A stretch of DNA of 64,000 nucleotides from an uncultured Kiloniellaceae bacterium (GTDB lineage: Bacteria; Pseudomonadota; Alphaproteobacteria; Kiloniellales; Kiloniellaceae): contig CANMQP010000019.1 of assembly GCA_947500035.1 (NCBI GenBank), positions 110,703 to 174,702 on the forward strand. Direction: 5' to 3'. A program made the translations under genes and the position numbers. Of the stretch, positions 8,867-18,500 are shown piece by piece; the stretch's first letter is position 1, and every line of letters begins with the position of its first letter. The notes under the pieces were generated by a model, which saw only the letters and a program-made list of their open reading frames with translations, searched no databases and had not been told where the DNA came from.

Positions 8867-10048
8867 TCACGTATTTGAAAGAACCGGGACCAAAATCCGG
8901 AAAGTTGTGCCCTTGCCAGGGACGCTACTGACGGCAATGCGGCCGCCCCAGCGCTCGACAATGCCGTAAATCATCGAAAGCCCGAGGCCTGTTCCTTCAC
9001 CTGGCGCTTTCGTAGTAAAGAAGGGTTCGAAAATATGTTTCAGGATGCCGTTTTCGATACCCTGGCCATTGTCCGAGACAGATATCTCCAGATAATTTTT
9101 CGGCCTTTCAGTCGCTCCAGCGTCCACCCGGACATTCAACCCACTATCATCTGGCGCCCCGAGACGCACAGTGATCCGGCCTTTGTCACCAGAGGCTGCC
9201 GCAGCGTTGGTAAAAAGGTTGATCATGATCTGGAACAGCTCGGTCCGATTAACCCTGATCATCGTTCCGTCGAATAAACCACCAGCTTCAAAACCTTGTT
9301 TTTCAAGGGTCATGCTGGACGGCAGATATTCGTATGCAAACTCGACGGCTTCACTGATGATGACCTTGGCATCATGGTCGTGATTGAGGCCTCCGTCGCG
9401 GCGCGAAAAAGCCAAGACCTGACTGACCACTTCACTCGCGAACTGGGCGTTATCGAGGATTCCCTTGCTGCATTTCATGAGCAACTCAGGAGTCGGCGCC
9501 GAGCCCTCCATGAGGAGATCCGCATAGAGGCGAATAGGCTGCAAAGCATTGTTGAGTTCATGCGCGACGCCTCCCGCGACACGCCCAAGCGTTTCAAGCC
9601 TTTGCCGTTCATTCTCCATACCGACGCGCTCAACATCATCGGTTATGTCAACCTGCATACCCAGAAAGGCGCTGAGTTCACCGGCTTCGTCATGCACCGG
9701 TGAAAGCTGGAAGCGGTTCCAAAAACGCGTGCCGTCCTTGCGATAGTTGAGCAAGAGAACAGTCGAGGCTGTTTGATTGTGGAGCGTCTGGCGAATCTGC
9801 GCCACACTTGCGCGACTCGTGTCCGGCCCCTGGAGAAACCGGCAGTTACGCCCAATCACGTCCTCGGCTTCATAACCGGTCATATTCACAAAGGCATGAT
9901 TCACGTAAATTAACGGCAGATCCGGTTGCCTGGCATCGGCGAGCGTCATCCCGAAACTGCTCGTCTCGGCAGCGCGCAGTAGCAGATCCTGAGGCAATCC
10001 TCCGGACCTGGATGAAGAAGACTCCGCTAAGGTAAGCGCTGATGTCAT
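8867..10048 (-). CDS. LOV-domain (blue-light) sensor histidine kinase
   Basis: The protein is 393 aa and has no membrane segment, so it is cytosolic. Residues 30-135 form a PAS domain with all LOV hallmarks. GRNCRFLQG holds Cys69, the flavin-adduct cysteine. [12 protein letters not shown] holds the flavin-contacting Asn residues, and GMQVDIT holds the conserved Gln. The DHp helix around 150-215 contains the phospho-acceptor His163 in VAHELNN. The ATPase domain (255-390) has [16 protein letters not shown] and GTGLGLS. LOV kinases become active or inactive on blue light through a Cys-FMN adduct. The start is the first ATG, and the ribosome site is weak. Confidence 0.93.
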   Translation of the reverse strand: MTSALTLAESSSSRSGGLPQDLLLRAAETSSFGMTLADARQPDLPLIYVNHAFVNMTGYEAEDVIGRNCRFLQGPDTSRASVAQIRQTLHNQTASTVLLLNYRKDGTRFWNRFQLSPVHDEAGELSAFLGMQVDITDDVERVGMENERQRLETLGRVAGGVAHELNNALQPIRLYADLLMEGSAPTPELLMKCSKGILDNAQFASEVVSQVLAFSRRDGGLNHDHDAKVIISEAVEFAYEYLPSSMTLEKQGFEAGGLFDGTMIRVNRTELFQIMINLFTNAAAASGDKGRITVRLGAPDDSGLNVRVDAGATERPKNYLEISVSDNGQGIENGILKHIFEPFFTTKAPGEGTGLGLSMIYGIVERWGGRIAVSSVPGKGTTFRILVPVLSNT

Positions 10049-10449
10049 CTTGATACAATCAAAAGTTATATTAAATACGTGCCAAAAATTTTTCTTTTTT
10101 ATTTTGTATACCAGTCAAATTTATAAACCATTACTTCAAGGTATTGGATTGAGCGCGCCAAACCTCAACGGCATTAAAACTGCGTCAGCTCCACAGACGC
10201 AGGGACCTAAGCCCTTTATTTAAACAATATAAAAATGTGAATTTATAAGCAGTTGATGCAGAACGCTTATATCAGTTCTGGCGTAAGCAACCGCACAGTT
10301 GTGATCTGGCGTATGAAGGAGAGAAAGGTGCCAAAACGCGAGAAGTGGCCTGTATCAAAATATCTGCATTTTAATTGAAACAAGCCCGCTGGTATTGCGT
10401 CTTTTGCTTGAATTTACCAAGAGTGAAGAGCTATCACGAAAAGAAGTCA

Positions 10450-10477
10450 AAAAAAAACGCATATTCGTGTATGCATT
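10450..10477 (-). terminator. Rho-independent terminator (minus strand)
   Basis: Read on the minus strand, an 8-bp stem (one G-T pair) with a 6-nt loop is followed by about nine T residues. It lies about 130 bp after the stop of the gamma-glutamylcyclotransferase-like gene and is the likely end of that transcript. Confidence 0.6.
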
Positions 10478-10478
10478 C

Positions 10479-10518
10479 TTGCAAAGGTCGCCAGTGCTCA
10501 CACTCGCGACCTTTGCAA
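10479..10518. repeat. Perfect 13-bp inverted repeat with nested stem
   Basis: Arms TTGCAAAGGTCGC (10479-10491) and its exact complement (10506-10518) enclose 14 nt that themselves contain GTG/CAC. No T-run follows, so it is more likely an RNA structure or protein site than a terminator. Confidence 0.6.
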
Positions 10519-10604
10519 ACACGAACCCGGATACTTTATTCGATGCAGATTGAAGTTAAGTCCCCGCAGCGGTCATGAGAGAACCTGCGACAGGAGCGAA
10601 ACCG

Positions 10605-11024
10605 TTACCCGCAGAACTCGATTTCAGACACATAGCCTTCCGGCAAATCGAGTTTCTCGGCAAGGGCGGCAAGCTTGTGCACATAATCCTCGTTGGGTTC
10701 TTCGGACTCGAACTTCATCAGATTATAGCACAAGGCAGGCGAGCTTTGCCCCTCAGGCCCCGAGACCATCACCGCCTCGGGGCTGTAGGCGGAGACCGAA
10801 TCACCTCCGTAGAGACGCTTCACCTCCGATGCGGGCAGGGCCATCACCACACCCCAAACGGTCTGTCCTTCAGCCGGCACCAGAGTAGCCCGCTCACCGA
10901 CCTGCAGCTCGTATTCGTTGAGAAACACCGTGCGCGCTTCACCGGGGTGATACCCTTCGGCGATCAGAGCCACACGATCCATAAAGAGACCATAGAAGAA
11001 CACGTCCAGCATTCGTTCGGTCAT
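10605..11024 (-). CDS. Gamma-glutamylcyclotransferase-fold protein
   Basis: The protein is 139 aa. The N-terminal FFYGLFMD near residues 9-16 corresponds to the YGsL nucleotide-like loop of GGCT/AIG2 proteins. LYGGDSVSAYSPEAVMV near 71-87 fits the second conserved stretch. GAGGAG lies eight bases before the ATG. Members convert gamma-glutamyl dipeptides to 5-oxoproline, or act on other gamma-glutamyl compounds. The usual catalytic Glu cannot be assigned with certainty, so activity is uncertain. It appears monocistronic. Confidence 0.65.
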   Translation of the reverse strand: MTERMLDVFFYGLFMDRVALIAEGYHPGEARTVFLNEYELQVGERATLVPAEGQTVWGVVMALPASEVKRLYGGDSVSAYSPEAVMVSGPEGQSSPALCYNLMKFESEEPNEDYVHKLAALAEKLDLPEGYVSEIEFCG

Positions 11025-11306
11025 TCTGACTTCTCCTCACTATCAAAGAGCACGCCTGATTGAGTCTCTCCTTCACGTCACAGGACAGGATATCGCCCAT
11101 CGTATTTTGACGCGATAGGGTTTTTTATTGAATTTTGAATTCTAAATGTTGAATGTGGAATACTGAATTTAACAATAGTATACCATGGCGGATTGTCGCA
11201 GATACGCTGAACTCAGGACGCGTTACGATGCTTGTGACATACTCCGGGAAGGCTGCAGGATCGAGGATCCCGCCCGAAAGCAAGGATCAGCGAAAGGCCC
11301 GGATCC

Positions 11307-11822
11307 ATGGCAAGAGATCAAGATCGTCAGGGAAATATGGATAGAGCGGAAAAATTCGACCCTTCCAAACCTCCGGCTTACAGCTATCGGACGGATGAAA
11401 ATGTCCCGGCGTTTCCGGACGACAAGGCCCTGATTGTTTTTGACGGGGTCTGCATCTTCTGCAGCGGTTTCGCCAAGTTTGTTCTCAAACACGATCGTCA
11501 CAACCGCCTCAACCTCTGCGCCGCCCAATCAAACATCGGGCATGCGCTTTACGTCCATTACGGCCTGGATCCTGATAACTACGAAACCAACATCGTCATC
11601 CGCGACGGCCGCGCGCATTTCAAGTCAGACGCGTTCTTCGAAGTCATGAAGCTGCTGGGTGCAGGCTGGCCCCTCCTCGCGCTGCTGCAGATTTTCCCGA
11701 GCGGTCCGCGAAATTGGCTTTATGACCGCATCGCGAAAAACCGGTACAAACTTTTCGGCAAAGCAGAGAGCTGTATTCTGCTTCCCCCCGAACACAGAGC
11801 CAAGATCCTGGACACGCCTTGA
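11307..11822 (+). CDS. DCC family thiol-disulfide oxidoreductase-like protein (DUF393)
   Basis: The protein is 171 aa from the ATG at 11307, with an alternative ATG at 11337. The defining motif is VFDGVCIFCSG near residues 44-54, a thioredoxin-like CxxC placed after an Asp. The rest keeps the family pattern (SDAFFEVMKLLG, RNWLYDRIAKNRYKLFG). DCC proteins are predicted redox proteins, and their partners are mostly unknown. The DUF4166 gene follows after 61 bp on the same strand, so the two probably form a transcript and may act together. Confidence 0.85.
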   Translation: MARDQDRQGNMDRAEKFDPSKPPAYSYRTDENVPAFPDDKALIVFDGVCIFCSGFAKFVLKHDRHNRLNLCAAQSNIGHALYVHYGLDPDNYETNIVIRDGRAHFKSDAFFEVMKLLGAGWPLLALLQIFPSGPRNWLYDRIAKNRYKLFGKAESCILLPPEHRAKILDTP

Positions 11823-11883
11823 CGCTCTTACCGCCGACGCCCCGTTTCCCGCACGTTGCTTTAGAACCTGCCGCTCTGTCGTT

Positions 11884-12441
11884 ATGAATCTTTACCGCCG
11901 CGTCCTCGGAGAGAAATTCGAAACTCTGCCCGAAACGATCCAAGCGGCCCATGGGTTCGAAGGCCAGCACTGCCTTACCGGCAAAGTGGAGGTGCGGTGC
12001 AGTGAGAACATCATCGTTAGACTCTTGCTGCGGCTCCTCAAGCTGCCGCGTCCGGGAGCGGACGTGACGGCAAAGATCCTGCTTCAGGAGGACGGACAAG
12101 GCGAGCGATGGCACAGGGAATTCGGGAGCGACAGCTTCTCCAGCCGCGTCAAACCGCACAGAGCCAAGCAGGGCCGCATTGTCGAAACCATGGGCGGGGT
12201 ATCGGCGGTCATCAGACTGAATGTGATCCCTGACGGTCTGCAATGGAACGTCGAATCCCTCTCACTTCTGGGCCTCCCGCTACCGCGCGCCATCGCACCG
12301 GTCACGCAAGCTACGGAGCGCCAGGTCGACGGCCTCTATCGATTTGAGGTTTCCATCACCCTGCCTCTGCTCGGCCTGCTGATTTCCTATCGGGGTTGGC
12401 TGCAGCCGGACAGCCTGCCTGCAGAACAACGCATGAAATAG
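11884..12441 (+). CDS. DUF4166 domain-containing protein
   Basis: The protein is 185 aa from the ATG at 11884. The opening MNLYRRVLGEKFETLPETI and the internal WHREFG fit the DUF4166 family. In other bacteria that domain is found alone or fused to saccharopine-dehydrogenase-like proteins. Its function is not established. No signal peptide or clear membrane helix is present, although a hydrophobic stretch lies near 165-175. It sits downstream of the DCC redox protein. The frame is open further upstream, but that part overlaps the DCC gene and is unlike the family. Confidence 0.7.
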   Translation: MNLYRRVLGEKFETLPETIQAAHGFEGQHCLTGKVEVRCSENIIVRLLLRLLKLPRPGADVTAKILLQEDGQGERWHREFGSDSFSSRVKPHRAKQGRIVETMGGVSAVIRLNVIPDGLQWNVESLSLLGLPLPRAIAPVTQATERQVDGLYRFEVSITLPLLGLLISYRGWLQPDSLPAEQRMK

Positions 12442-12541
12442 CGCGGGCTCCCGTCGTCCAGGATGCCCCCTACGCCCAGTTTAGAGCAATCCACATACAG
12501 ATGGACTCAGAATTCACTGCCTCTCGATCGGCAAACTGCTG

Positions 12542-12582
12542 ATCTTGAACGTAGTTTTTTTTGAGGAGTTACGTTTCAAGAT
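12542..12582. repeat. Imperfect inverted repeat after the DUF4166 and MarR genes
   Basis: ATCTTGAACGTA and TACGTTTCAAGAT pair with one bulged base. They lie between two convergent genes. A run of eight T sits inside the loop rather than after the stem, so a classical terminator is not clear. Confidence 0.4.
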
Positions 12583-12612
12583 AAATGTGAAACGCTCTCG
12601 ACGACCGCAGCT

Positions 12613-13356
12613 CTAGTCGATCGCAGACATGGCCGTGCCCAGCAGCTGCCGCAGCTCCGCCGATTCCTCACGCCCCATGGCCGCACGAAACGTTCGCTCG
12701 GCCTGCTGCCAGGCCGGAAAGGCCCGCTCAACGACCGCCTGACCATCAGGGGTGATCGCCACAGCGCGGCTGCGCCGGTCCGGGCCGGGTTTTATGCGCA
12801 GCCAACCGGCAGCCTCGAGGGGCTTTAGGTTCCGCGTCAGAGTCGTACGCTCCGTATCCAGGAGTTCGGCAAGATCCGTGATGCTGATATCTTCATTGCG
12901 CAGGAGATTGGCCAGAAGCGAGTATTGCGTGAGGCGCAAACCAAAGGGTTTTAAGGCCTGATCATAGACCTGTGTCACCCGCCGGCTGGCCCGGCGCAGC
13001 ATCGCGCAGGTGCAATAACTGGTCCGCGAACCGCCAATCGCGTTCAGCAGAGTCTCGCGCTCCTTTGCGCCAACCGCAAGTCGAGCCGGAATGCCATCCT
13101 TTTCCATAAGCGGCCGATCTGCACGACCCGGATCTGGGCTACCCGGATTTGGGCCACCTGGATTTGGGCCACCTGGATTTGGGCCACCTGGATTTGGGCT
13201 ACTGGGACTTGCAGCTGCATCCGCAAGATCGGCGCGCGGCGCCTGGCTCCGCTCTCCAGATTGACCACGCCGGGATCGGGGTCGACCGGACTGGGGGTGG
13301 CCGGATTGGCGCGCGCGCTTCCCACGGCCTCTGGCTTCATCTTCTGCTTTTCCCAC
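12613..13356 (-). CDS. MarR family transcriptional regulator with repetitive N-terminal extension
   Basis: The protein is 247 aa from a GTG at 13354-13356. The MarR core, about residues 100-247, has a winged helix with ITDLAELLDTERTTLTRNLK as recognition region and a wing at GPDRRSRAV. SYCTCAM ahead of the core carries two cysteines that could respond to redox. The first 83 residues are basic and then Pro/Gly-rich, with five NPGGP-like units encoded by a 15-bp tandem repeat. A shorter start at the ATG at 13105-13107 would remove this part, but it has no ribosome site. The gene is divergent from the MFS gene at 13489 across a strong palindrome, so auto-regulation is likely. Confidence 0.85.
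   Translation of the reverse strand: MGKAEDEARGRGKRARQSGHPQSGRPRSRRGQSGERSQAPRADLADAAASPSSPNPGGPNPGGPNPGGPNPGSPDPGRADRPLMEKDGIPARLAVGAKERETLLNAIGGSRTSYCTCAMLRRASRRVTQVYDQALKPFGLRLTQYSLLANLLRNEDISITDLAELLDTERTTLTRNLKPLEAAGWLRIKPGPDRRSRAVAITPDGQAVVERAFPAWQQAERTFRAAMGREESAELRQLLGTAMSAID
13130..13204. repeat. 15-bp tandem repeat, about five units
   Basis: Three identical units GGATTTGGGCCACCT (13145-13189) are flanked by one diverged unit on each side. The period is a multiple of three and encodes NPGGP in the MarR gene, so copy number can change without a frameshift. Confidence 0.9.
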
Positions 13357-13380
13357 TGTCGTTGACCATCCCGTGCATAT

Positions 13381-13400
13381 ACACTAGTGTAATTACACTA
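13381..13400. promoter_or_regulatory. Palindromic MarR operator between marR and the MFS gene
   Basis: TAGTGTAATTACACTA (13385-13400) is a perfect 16-bp palindrome that overlaps a second palindrome, ACACTAGTGT (13381-13390). Its size and symmetry suit a MarR dimer. It adjoins TATAAT on the minus strand (13402-13407), a good -10 box for the MarR gene, so binding would block transcription. Confidence 0.75.
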
Positions 13401-13488
13401 TTATAAAGAGTGTCCGGGTTCCTGTCCATCGCGGCACTTTGTACGGCCCAACCGTCCAACTCTTGTTCCTTGGTCCTCTCCAGCCTGG

Positions 13489-14733
13489 ATGCCTGCGATG
13501 AATTCTTCGACCGCCTCACCCACCACACCCTTCTGGCATACACCGGTCATTGTCATCATTGTCGGCTGCCTGATCGCCATGGTGGGCTTTGGTGTGCGCT
13601 CGGTCTTCGGTCTGTTTCTCGAGCCCATGACCTTTGCCAGAGGGTGGGACCGAGAGACCTTTGCCCTGGCCATGGCGATCCAGAATTTACTCTGGGGGAT
13701 CGGTGTGCCGATCGCTGGGGCACTAGCGGATCGTTATGGTCCTTCGCGTGTGCTCGCGCTGGGCGCGGTTGTCTATGGCGCGGGCGTCTGGGGCATGGCC
13801 GCCGCCGAGAGCGGTCTGGAACTCCACCTCTTTGGCGGGATCCTGACCGGACTGGGCGTTGCGTTCACCGCCTTCTCGATCGCCATTGCAGCGATTGCGA
13901 AAGTCGTCGGCCCTGAACGCAGGTCGCTTGCGCTGGGCCTGGGCACGGCCGCGGGCTCCTTCGGACAGGTGGTCTTTTCGCCTCTGGGCCAGGCTTTCAT
14001 TGCGAATTTCGGCTGGCACTCCGCCCTCCTGATTCTGGCAGCCTCAGCTTTGCTGATCATCCCGCTCGCCTTCTGCCTGCCGCACATCACCACCGGCAAG
14101 GGTGAAGCGCACAGCGATCAAACCCTGCGCGAGGCCTTGCGGGAGGCAACCGAACATAAGGGCTTTATTCTGCTGACCATCGGGTTCTTTGTCTGCGGGT
14201 TCCATGTCGCCTTCATCACGGTGCACTTCCCCGCCTATGTGCAGGACCTGGGCCTGGGCGCAGAGGTGGGAGCCTACGCCATTTCCCTGATCGGTCTGTG
14301 CAATATTATCGGCTCTTTCCTCTCGGGCGCGGCAGGCCAGCGCTGGAGTAAGAAATGCGGCCTCAGCACGATCTACTTCGCGCGCGCCATTGCCATCACG
14401 GCCCTCCTTCTGCTGCCCAAGACAGAGGTTACGATCTATGCCTTTGCCGCGGTCATGGGCATTCTCTGGCTCTCCACGGTGCCCCTTACCACCGGCATCG
14501 TCGCCCAGGTCTTTGGCGTGCGCTATATGGCGACGCTGTTCGGCGTTGTGTTCTTCAGCCACCAGGTCGGCAGCTTCCTGGGCGTCTGGCTCGGCGGTTA
14601 CCTCTATGACAGCATCGGCACTTATGATCCGGTCTGGTGGGCGGGCATTGCATTGGGCCTCCTGGCCGCCGCAATCCACCTGCCGATCGATGAAAACCCG
14701 CTGGTTCGCAAGGCAGCCGCAGCTGCCCAGTAA
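13489..14733 (+). CDS. MFS transporter (monocarboxylate/oxalate-formate-like)
   Basis: The protein is 414 aa, or 411 from the second ATG at 13498. Twelve hydrophobic segments are visible, with GALADRYGPSRVLALG in the loop after the second. The C-terminal half, with GVVFFSHQVGSFLGVWLGG, resembles the MCT/OFA branch that carries monocarboxylates or oxalate/formate. The substrate is not known. It is divergent from the MarR gene with a palindrome between them, so it is probably derepressed when the MarR ligand or oxidant appears. Confidence 0.85.
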   Translation: MPAMNSSTASPTTPFWHTPVIVIIVGCLIAMVGFGVRSVFGLFLEPMTFARGWDRETFALAMAIQNLLWGIGVPIAGALADRYGPSRVLALGAVVYGAGVWGMAAAESGLELHLFGGILTGLGVAFTAFSIAIAAIAKVVGPERRSLALGLGTAAGSFGQVVFSPLGQAFIANFGWHSALLILAASALLIIPLAFCLPHITTGKGEAHSDQTLREALREATEHKGFILLTIGFFVCGFHVAFITVHFPAYVQDLGLGAEVGAYAISLIGLCNIIGSFLSGAAGQRWSKKCGLSTIYFARAIAITALLLLPKTEVTIYAFAAVMGILWLSTVPLTTGIVAQVFGVRYMATLFGVVFFSHQVGSFLGVWLGGYLYDSIGTYDPVWWAGIALGLLAAAIHLPIDENPLVRKAAAAAQ

Positions 14734-14966
14734 CGTAATTGACCCAGTTTGGACCGGGTTCACCTCACTGCAATTGAAGGGGTGACAGGCGCCTCCGATT
14801 GCGCTAGAAAAATCTCGCGCCGATTTGTCTCAGCTTGCGGGCGCGGAAGAAATGCAGCTAAACCGAGAGGCTTACTCCGCCTTTTCTCAGTTGCCCCTTC
14901 CCCGCAGATGTCTCCGTAAAAGCTGGCCGCCCGGCGCGATTTGGAAGCCAAACCGCGAGTAGAGCC

Positions 14967-15356
14967 ATGAATGCGCCCGATATTTCGATAAACGCCAGGA
15001 TTTCAGCGGAACGCAAAATCGACACCCCGGAACCCGGCCTCGTCACACCTGAGCGAAACGGACAGGGCCTTGACGACGTAGCGGCCCTCTTCCCGGGTAT
15101 GGAAGTCTATCATGACCTGCGCATTTCAGGCCGGGGGGATGCTCAACTCCTCTGTAGTGTCTCGCATATACTGAATGGATCGGGCGCAAAGATCGTGAGC
15201 TTCTCCCTTCGGACTTCAGACAACGGCCGGAGCAACATCAAATGCCGGCTCTCGGGCGTGACCTCGAAAGACGCCAACGAAATCGTCGAACAGCTGTTGC
15301 AGCCGGGTGAAATTACCTCGGCGCAGGTCGAACACGTCGTTCTGCGGGCCGCCTGA
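14967..15356 (+). CDS. Small protein with ACT-like domain
   Basis: The protein is 129 aa. Residues 45-127 follow the beta-alpha-beta-beta-alpha-beta pattern of ACT domains (EVYHDLRISGRGDAQLL, then KIVSFSLRT, then SRLSGV-like and SAQVEHVVL). It resembles short regulatory ACT proteins such as the acetolactate synthase small subunit, but no catalytic partner is adjacent. The first 40 residues look disordered. It is convergent with the giant RTX gene. The assignment rests on pattern only, so the function is left open. Confidence 0.55.
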   Translation: MNAPDISINARISAERKIDTPEPGLVTPERNGQGLDDVAALFPGMEVYHDLRISGRGDAQLLCSVSHILNGSGAKIVSFSLRTSDNGRSNIKCRLSGVTSKDANEIVEQLLQPGEITSAQVEHVVLRAA

Positions 15357-15509
15357 AGAACTGCCGCCCGGAAACCCCGCATGAGACGCTTCGATCTGTC
15401 ACATCCAGACTGAAAGGCCTCTCCGGAACAGCGGGTTGCCAAACGCAGTTTCTCCCCATCCGGATTTGGCCGCGCGTTCGCTTGGCCGAACCGAGACTGC
15501 ATCGAGGCT

Positions 15510-18500
15510 TTACTGTGTAGCGCCGTAGTCCTCTACTGCAAGTTCCGGCATAACAAGCGCCGCATCGAAGATCGCGAGAGAAGCCAGGCCAGCATCACCG
15601 GAGGAACCGCTCGGCGCGGCGGAAGCGTCATCGCCGAGAGGATCGACAAGGGTGAGGATCTGTGCCTCGATACTCGCGGCGTCCTCAACGCCCGGATCAT
15701 CCAGCAGGTCCGCCAGCGAGACGCTGTCTGCCTGCGTTTCATCGTTCGCCGTTACCGCTCCGTTCAATGTCCGCAGAGCGGAGGAGAAGTCCGGTGTACC
15801 GGCTTGCGCAGCCGCAGCGGGTGCTGCCGTTGCCTGTGCATTTATCTCCGCGCGGTCCAGACTCGTGCTGTCGGCAAACTCGATCACCTCTATTCCGTAG
15901 TTGTAGCTGGCGGAGTAGAAGTGCTCGTCGACCTCGATGACGTCACCGGTGCCGATGACAGTCACCATCAGATCGTTGCCCACTTTGCTTAGGGAGATAT
16001 CAGCTGCGTTCAGATCGGTGAATTTCAGAACGTCGGTGTAGCTCGTCGAGCCGTTTTCCTCATCGATCTTATCGCTGCCGTCACCTGATGCGTAGATGAA
16101 CGTGTCGCTGCCGCCGGTGCTGTAGATAACATCGTCACCGGTACCGCCGACAAAAACATCGTCGCCGCTGGAACCGGTCAGCGAATCTACACCGGCAGTT
16201 CCGCGGATCCAGGCATTTGATTGGATCTCGGCACGATCCCAACTCGAGCCGTCCGCGAATTCGATCACCTCGATGCCATAGTTATAGCTTGTCGAATAGA
16301 ACTGCTCGTCGACCTCGATCACATGCCCCGTTGCATTCACTGCGATCATCAGATCGACCCCGACTCTGCTGAAGGTCAGGTCGGCAACGTTCAAGTCCGT
16401 AAACTTCAGGGTATCGTTGAGAAGGTTCGAGGAACTGTTCTCGTCGATCTTATCGCTGCCATCCCCGGAAGCGTAAAGGAAGGTGTCGTTGCCCCCATTG
16501 CTGTTGAGAGTGTCGTCACCGCCATACCCGGCAAATATATCGTCGCTGGACGAGCCGTTAATGACATCGTTGCCCGCGGTGCCTTCATGGGTGGGCGCAT
16601 TGGGGTCTAGTCCGTCGACGATCGCTTGCACATAACCTCGGGTCCAGCTCGAGCCGTCGGCGAATTCAAAAGACTCGACGTGGTAACCGCTATTACTGAA
16701 CATCTTCTCGATCGTCAGAGTATCGCCGGTCGAGATCACTTCGATTATGAGGTTCTCGGCGTTGGCGGGGTCGTAGGACAACAAGATATCACTTGCCAGA
16801 ATACCGGCGCCGAAAATGACCTTGTCGAAATCGTTGTTGTAACCTGCGTCTCTGATGACGTCGTTTCCTTCGCCGCTGTCGAAGTGGTAGGTATCACCAC
16901 CGAAACCACCCTCCATGCGATCGTTGCCGAGACCGCCATCCAGCGTATCCGCGGTTTTGAAGCCATAGAGCGCGTCATCACCGTCACCGCCGGTCAGCAA
17001 AGCGGCCCGCAGATCCGCCGGCGTCCAGATCGTCGCGTCGTCAAAGACAATCTGTTCGATGGTGTCCGAGGCCGAACCATCGAGTGTGTTTCTGATTGTG
17101 ATCTGATCGCTCGTGCCATCAAAAGTCAGAACGACATGTTTACTGGTCGGTGATACCCGTCCAATGGTCACCTCGTCCGGCGTGTAACCGTGGATCACGA
17201 GACGGTCGGTCGAGAGGTAACCGTTATCCTCCATGACGTCGACGCCGTCACCCCGGGTAAAGATATAGTCGTCCGACCCTTCACCTCCGTAGAGTTGATC
17301 GTTGCCCAGCCCGCCTTCGAGCTGATCACTGGCCTTGAAACCGTAGATCAGGTCATCGCCGTCCGTCTGCGTGGCATCCAGTACCATGACCCGCAGATCA
17401 TCGGGGGTCCAGATGGTGCCGTTGTCGAAGACAACCTGTTCGATGACATCGGCCGATCCGCCGTTCAGCGTGTTATTGATCGTGATCTGATCACTCGTGC
17501 CGACGAAGGTCAGGACCACATGACCGCTGTTTGCCGACGTCCGCCCGACAATAACTTCTTCCGGGATGTAACCCTGCAGCACAAGGCGATCTGTCGAGAG
17601 GTAACCATTGTCCTCGATTAGATCGACGCCATCGCCCCGGGTGAAGATGTAGTCATCGGAACCGCTCCCCCCATGCAGTTCGTCATTGCCGAGCCCGCCC
17701 TCGAGCACATCATTCGTTTTGAAGCCGTGAACAACGTCATCCCCATCTGTCTGGGTGTCGCTCAGGATCATTGCCCGCAGATCATCCGGGGTCCAGACGG
17801 TCCCGTCATCGAAGACGTATTCCTCGATATTGCCGCCAACGTTGTTATCGAGGGCGTATCGGATCGTGATCTGATCGCCGGTGCCGGCAAAGGTCAGCAC
17901 CAGATCACCGCTACCGGGAGCCGCACGCCCGAGCACCACCTCGGCCGGCGTGTAGTCGTGCAACACCAGTCGATCGGTGTCGGCGAAGCCACTTTCATTA
18001 ATCAGGTCGACACCATCGCCACGTGTGAAGATGTAGGTATCCGAGCCGTCGCCGCCGTAGAGCGTATCATTGCCTTCGCCGCCAATGAGACTGTCGTTGC
18101 CGCCCTTGCCGGTCAGCGTATCGTCGCCGGCAAGGCCACTGAGGACATCCGCGTTCCCGGTACCGATGATGTCGTCATTGCCGTCAGTTGCTCCCAGAAG
18201 CGACCCCCAAATATCGGCAAGTGTCCAGATCGTGCCATCGGCGAAGTGGAACTCCTCGATCTCGCGCAAGGTGGTAAACAACATGTCTTCAACGAGAATG
18301 CTATCCGTCAGGCCATCAAATGTGATCAGCATATCCCGGCCGTCCGACCAACCGCCTGTGCCTGTCCGGGTCAGGGTCAGATCGCTCGCTGAGATCCCCG
18401 CGCCGAAGGAAATAATGTCGGGCCCCGAAGCAAAGGGCGCAGACTGAAAGTCGTAGATGACGTCCTGCCCGTCACCGACATTAAAGATGTAAGTATCGCT

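Larger units (their letters stand above)
10049..10604. other. AT-rich intergenic region with several inverted repeats
   Basis: No convincing gene is seen in these 556 bp. It contains the promoter side of the LOV-kinase operon, a 7-bp inverted repeat CTGCGTC/GACGCAG at 10180-10202, a terminator-like hairpin at 10456-10477 and a perfect 13-bp inverted repeat at 10479-10518. A 21-codon frame at 10313-10378 on the plus strand has an internal GTG preceded by AAGGAGAGAAAG, but nothing else supports it. Confidence 0.6.

Noticed and set aside
13130..13204. CRISPR-like array
   Set aside because: The units are contiguous 15-bp repeats without spacers. No CRISPR array was seen anywhere in the window.
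14734..14966. Riboswitch between the MFS and ACT-like genes
   Set aside because: GC-rich sequence, but no conserved riboswitch box or expression platform could be recognised.
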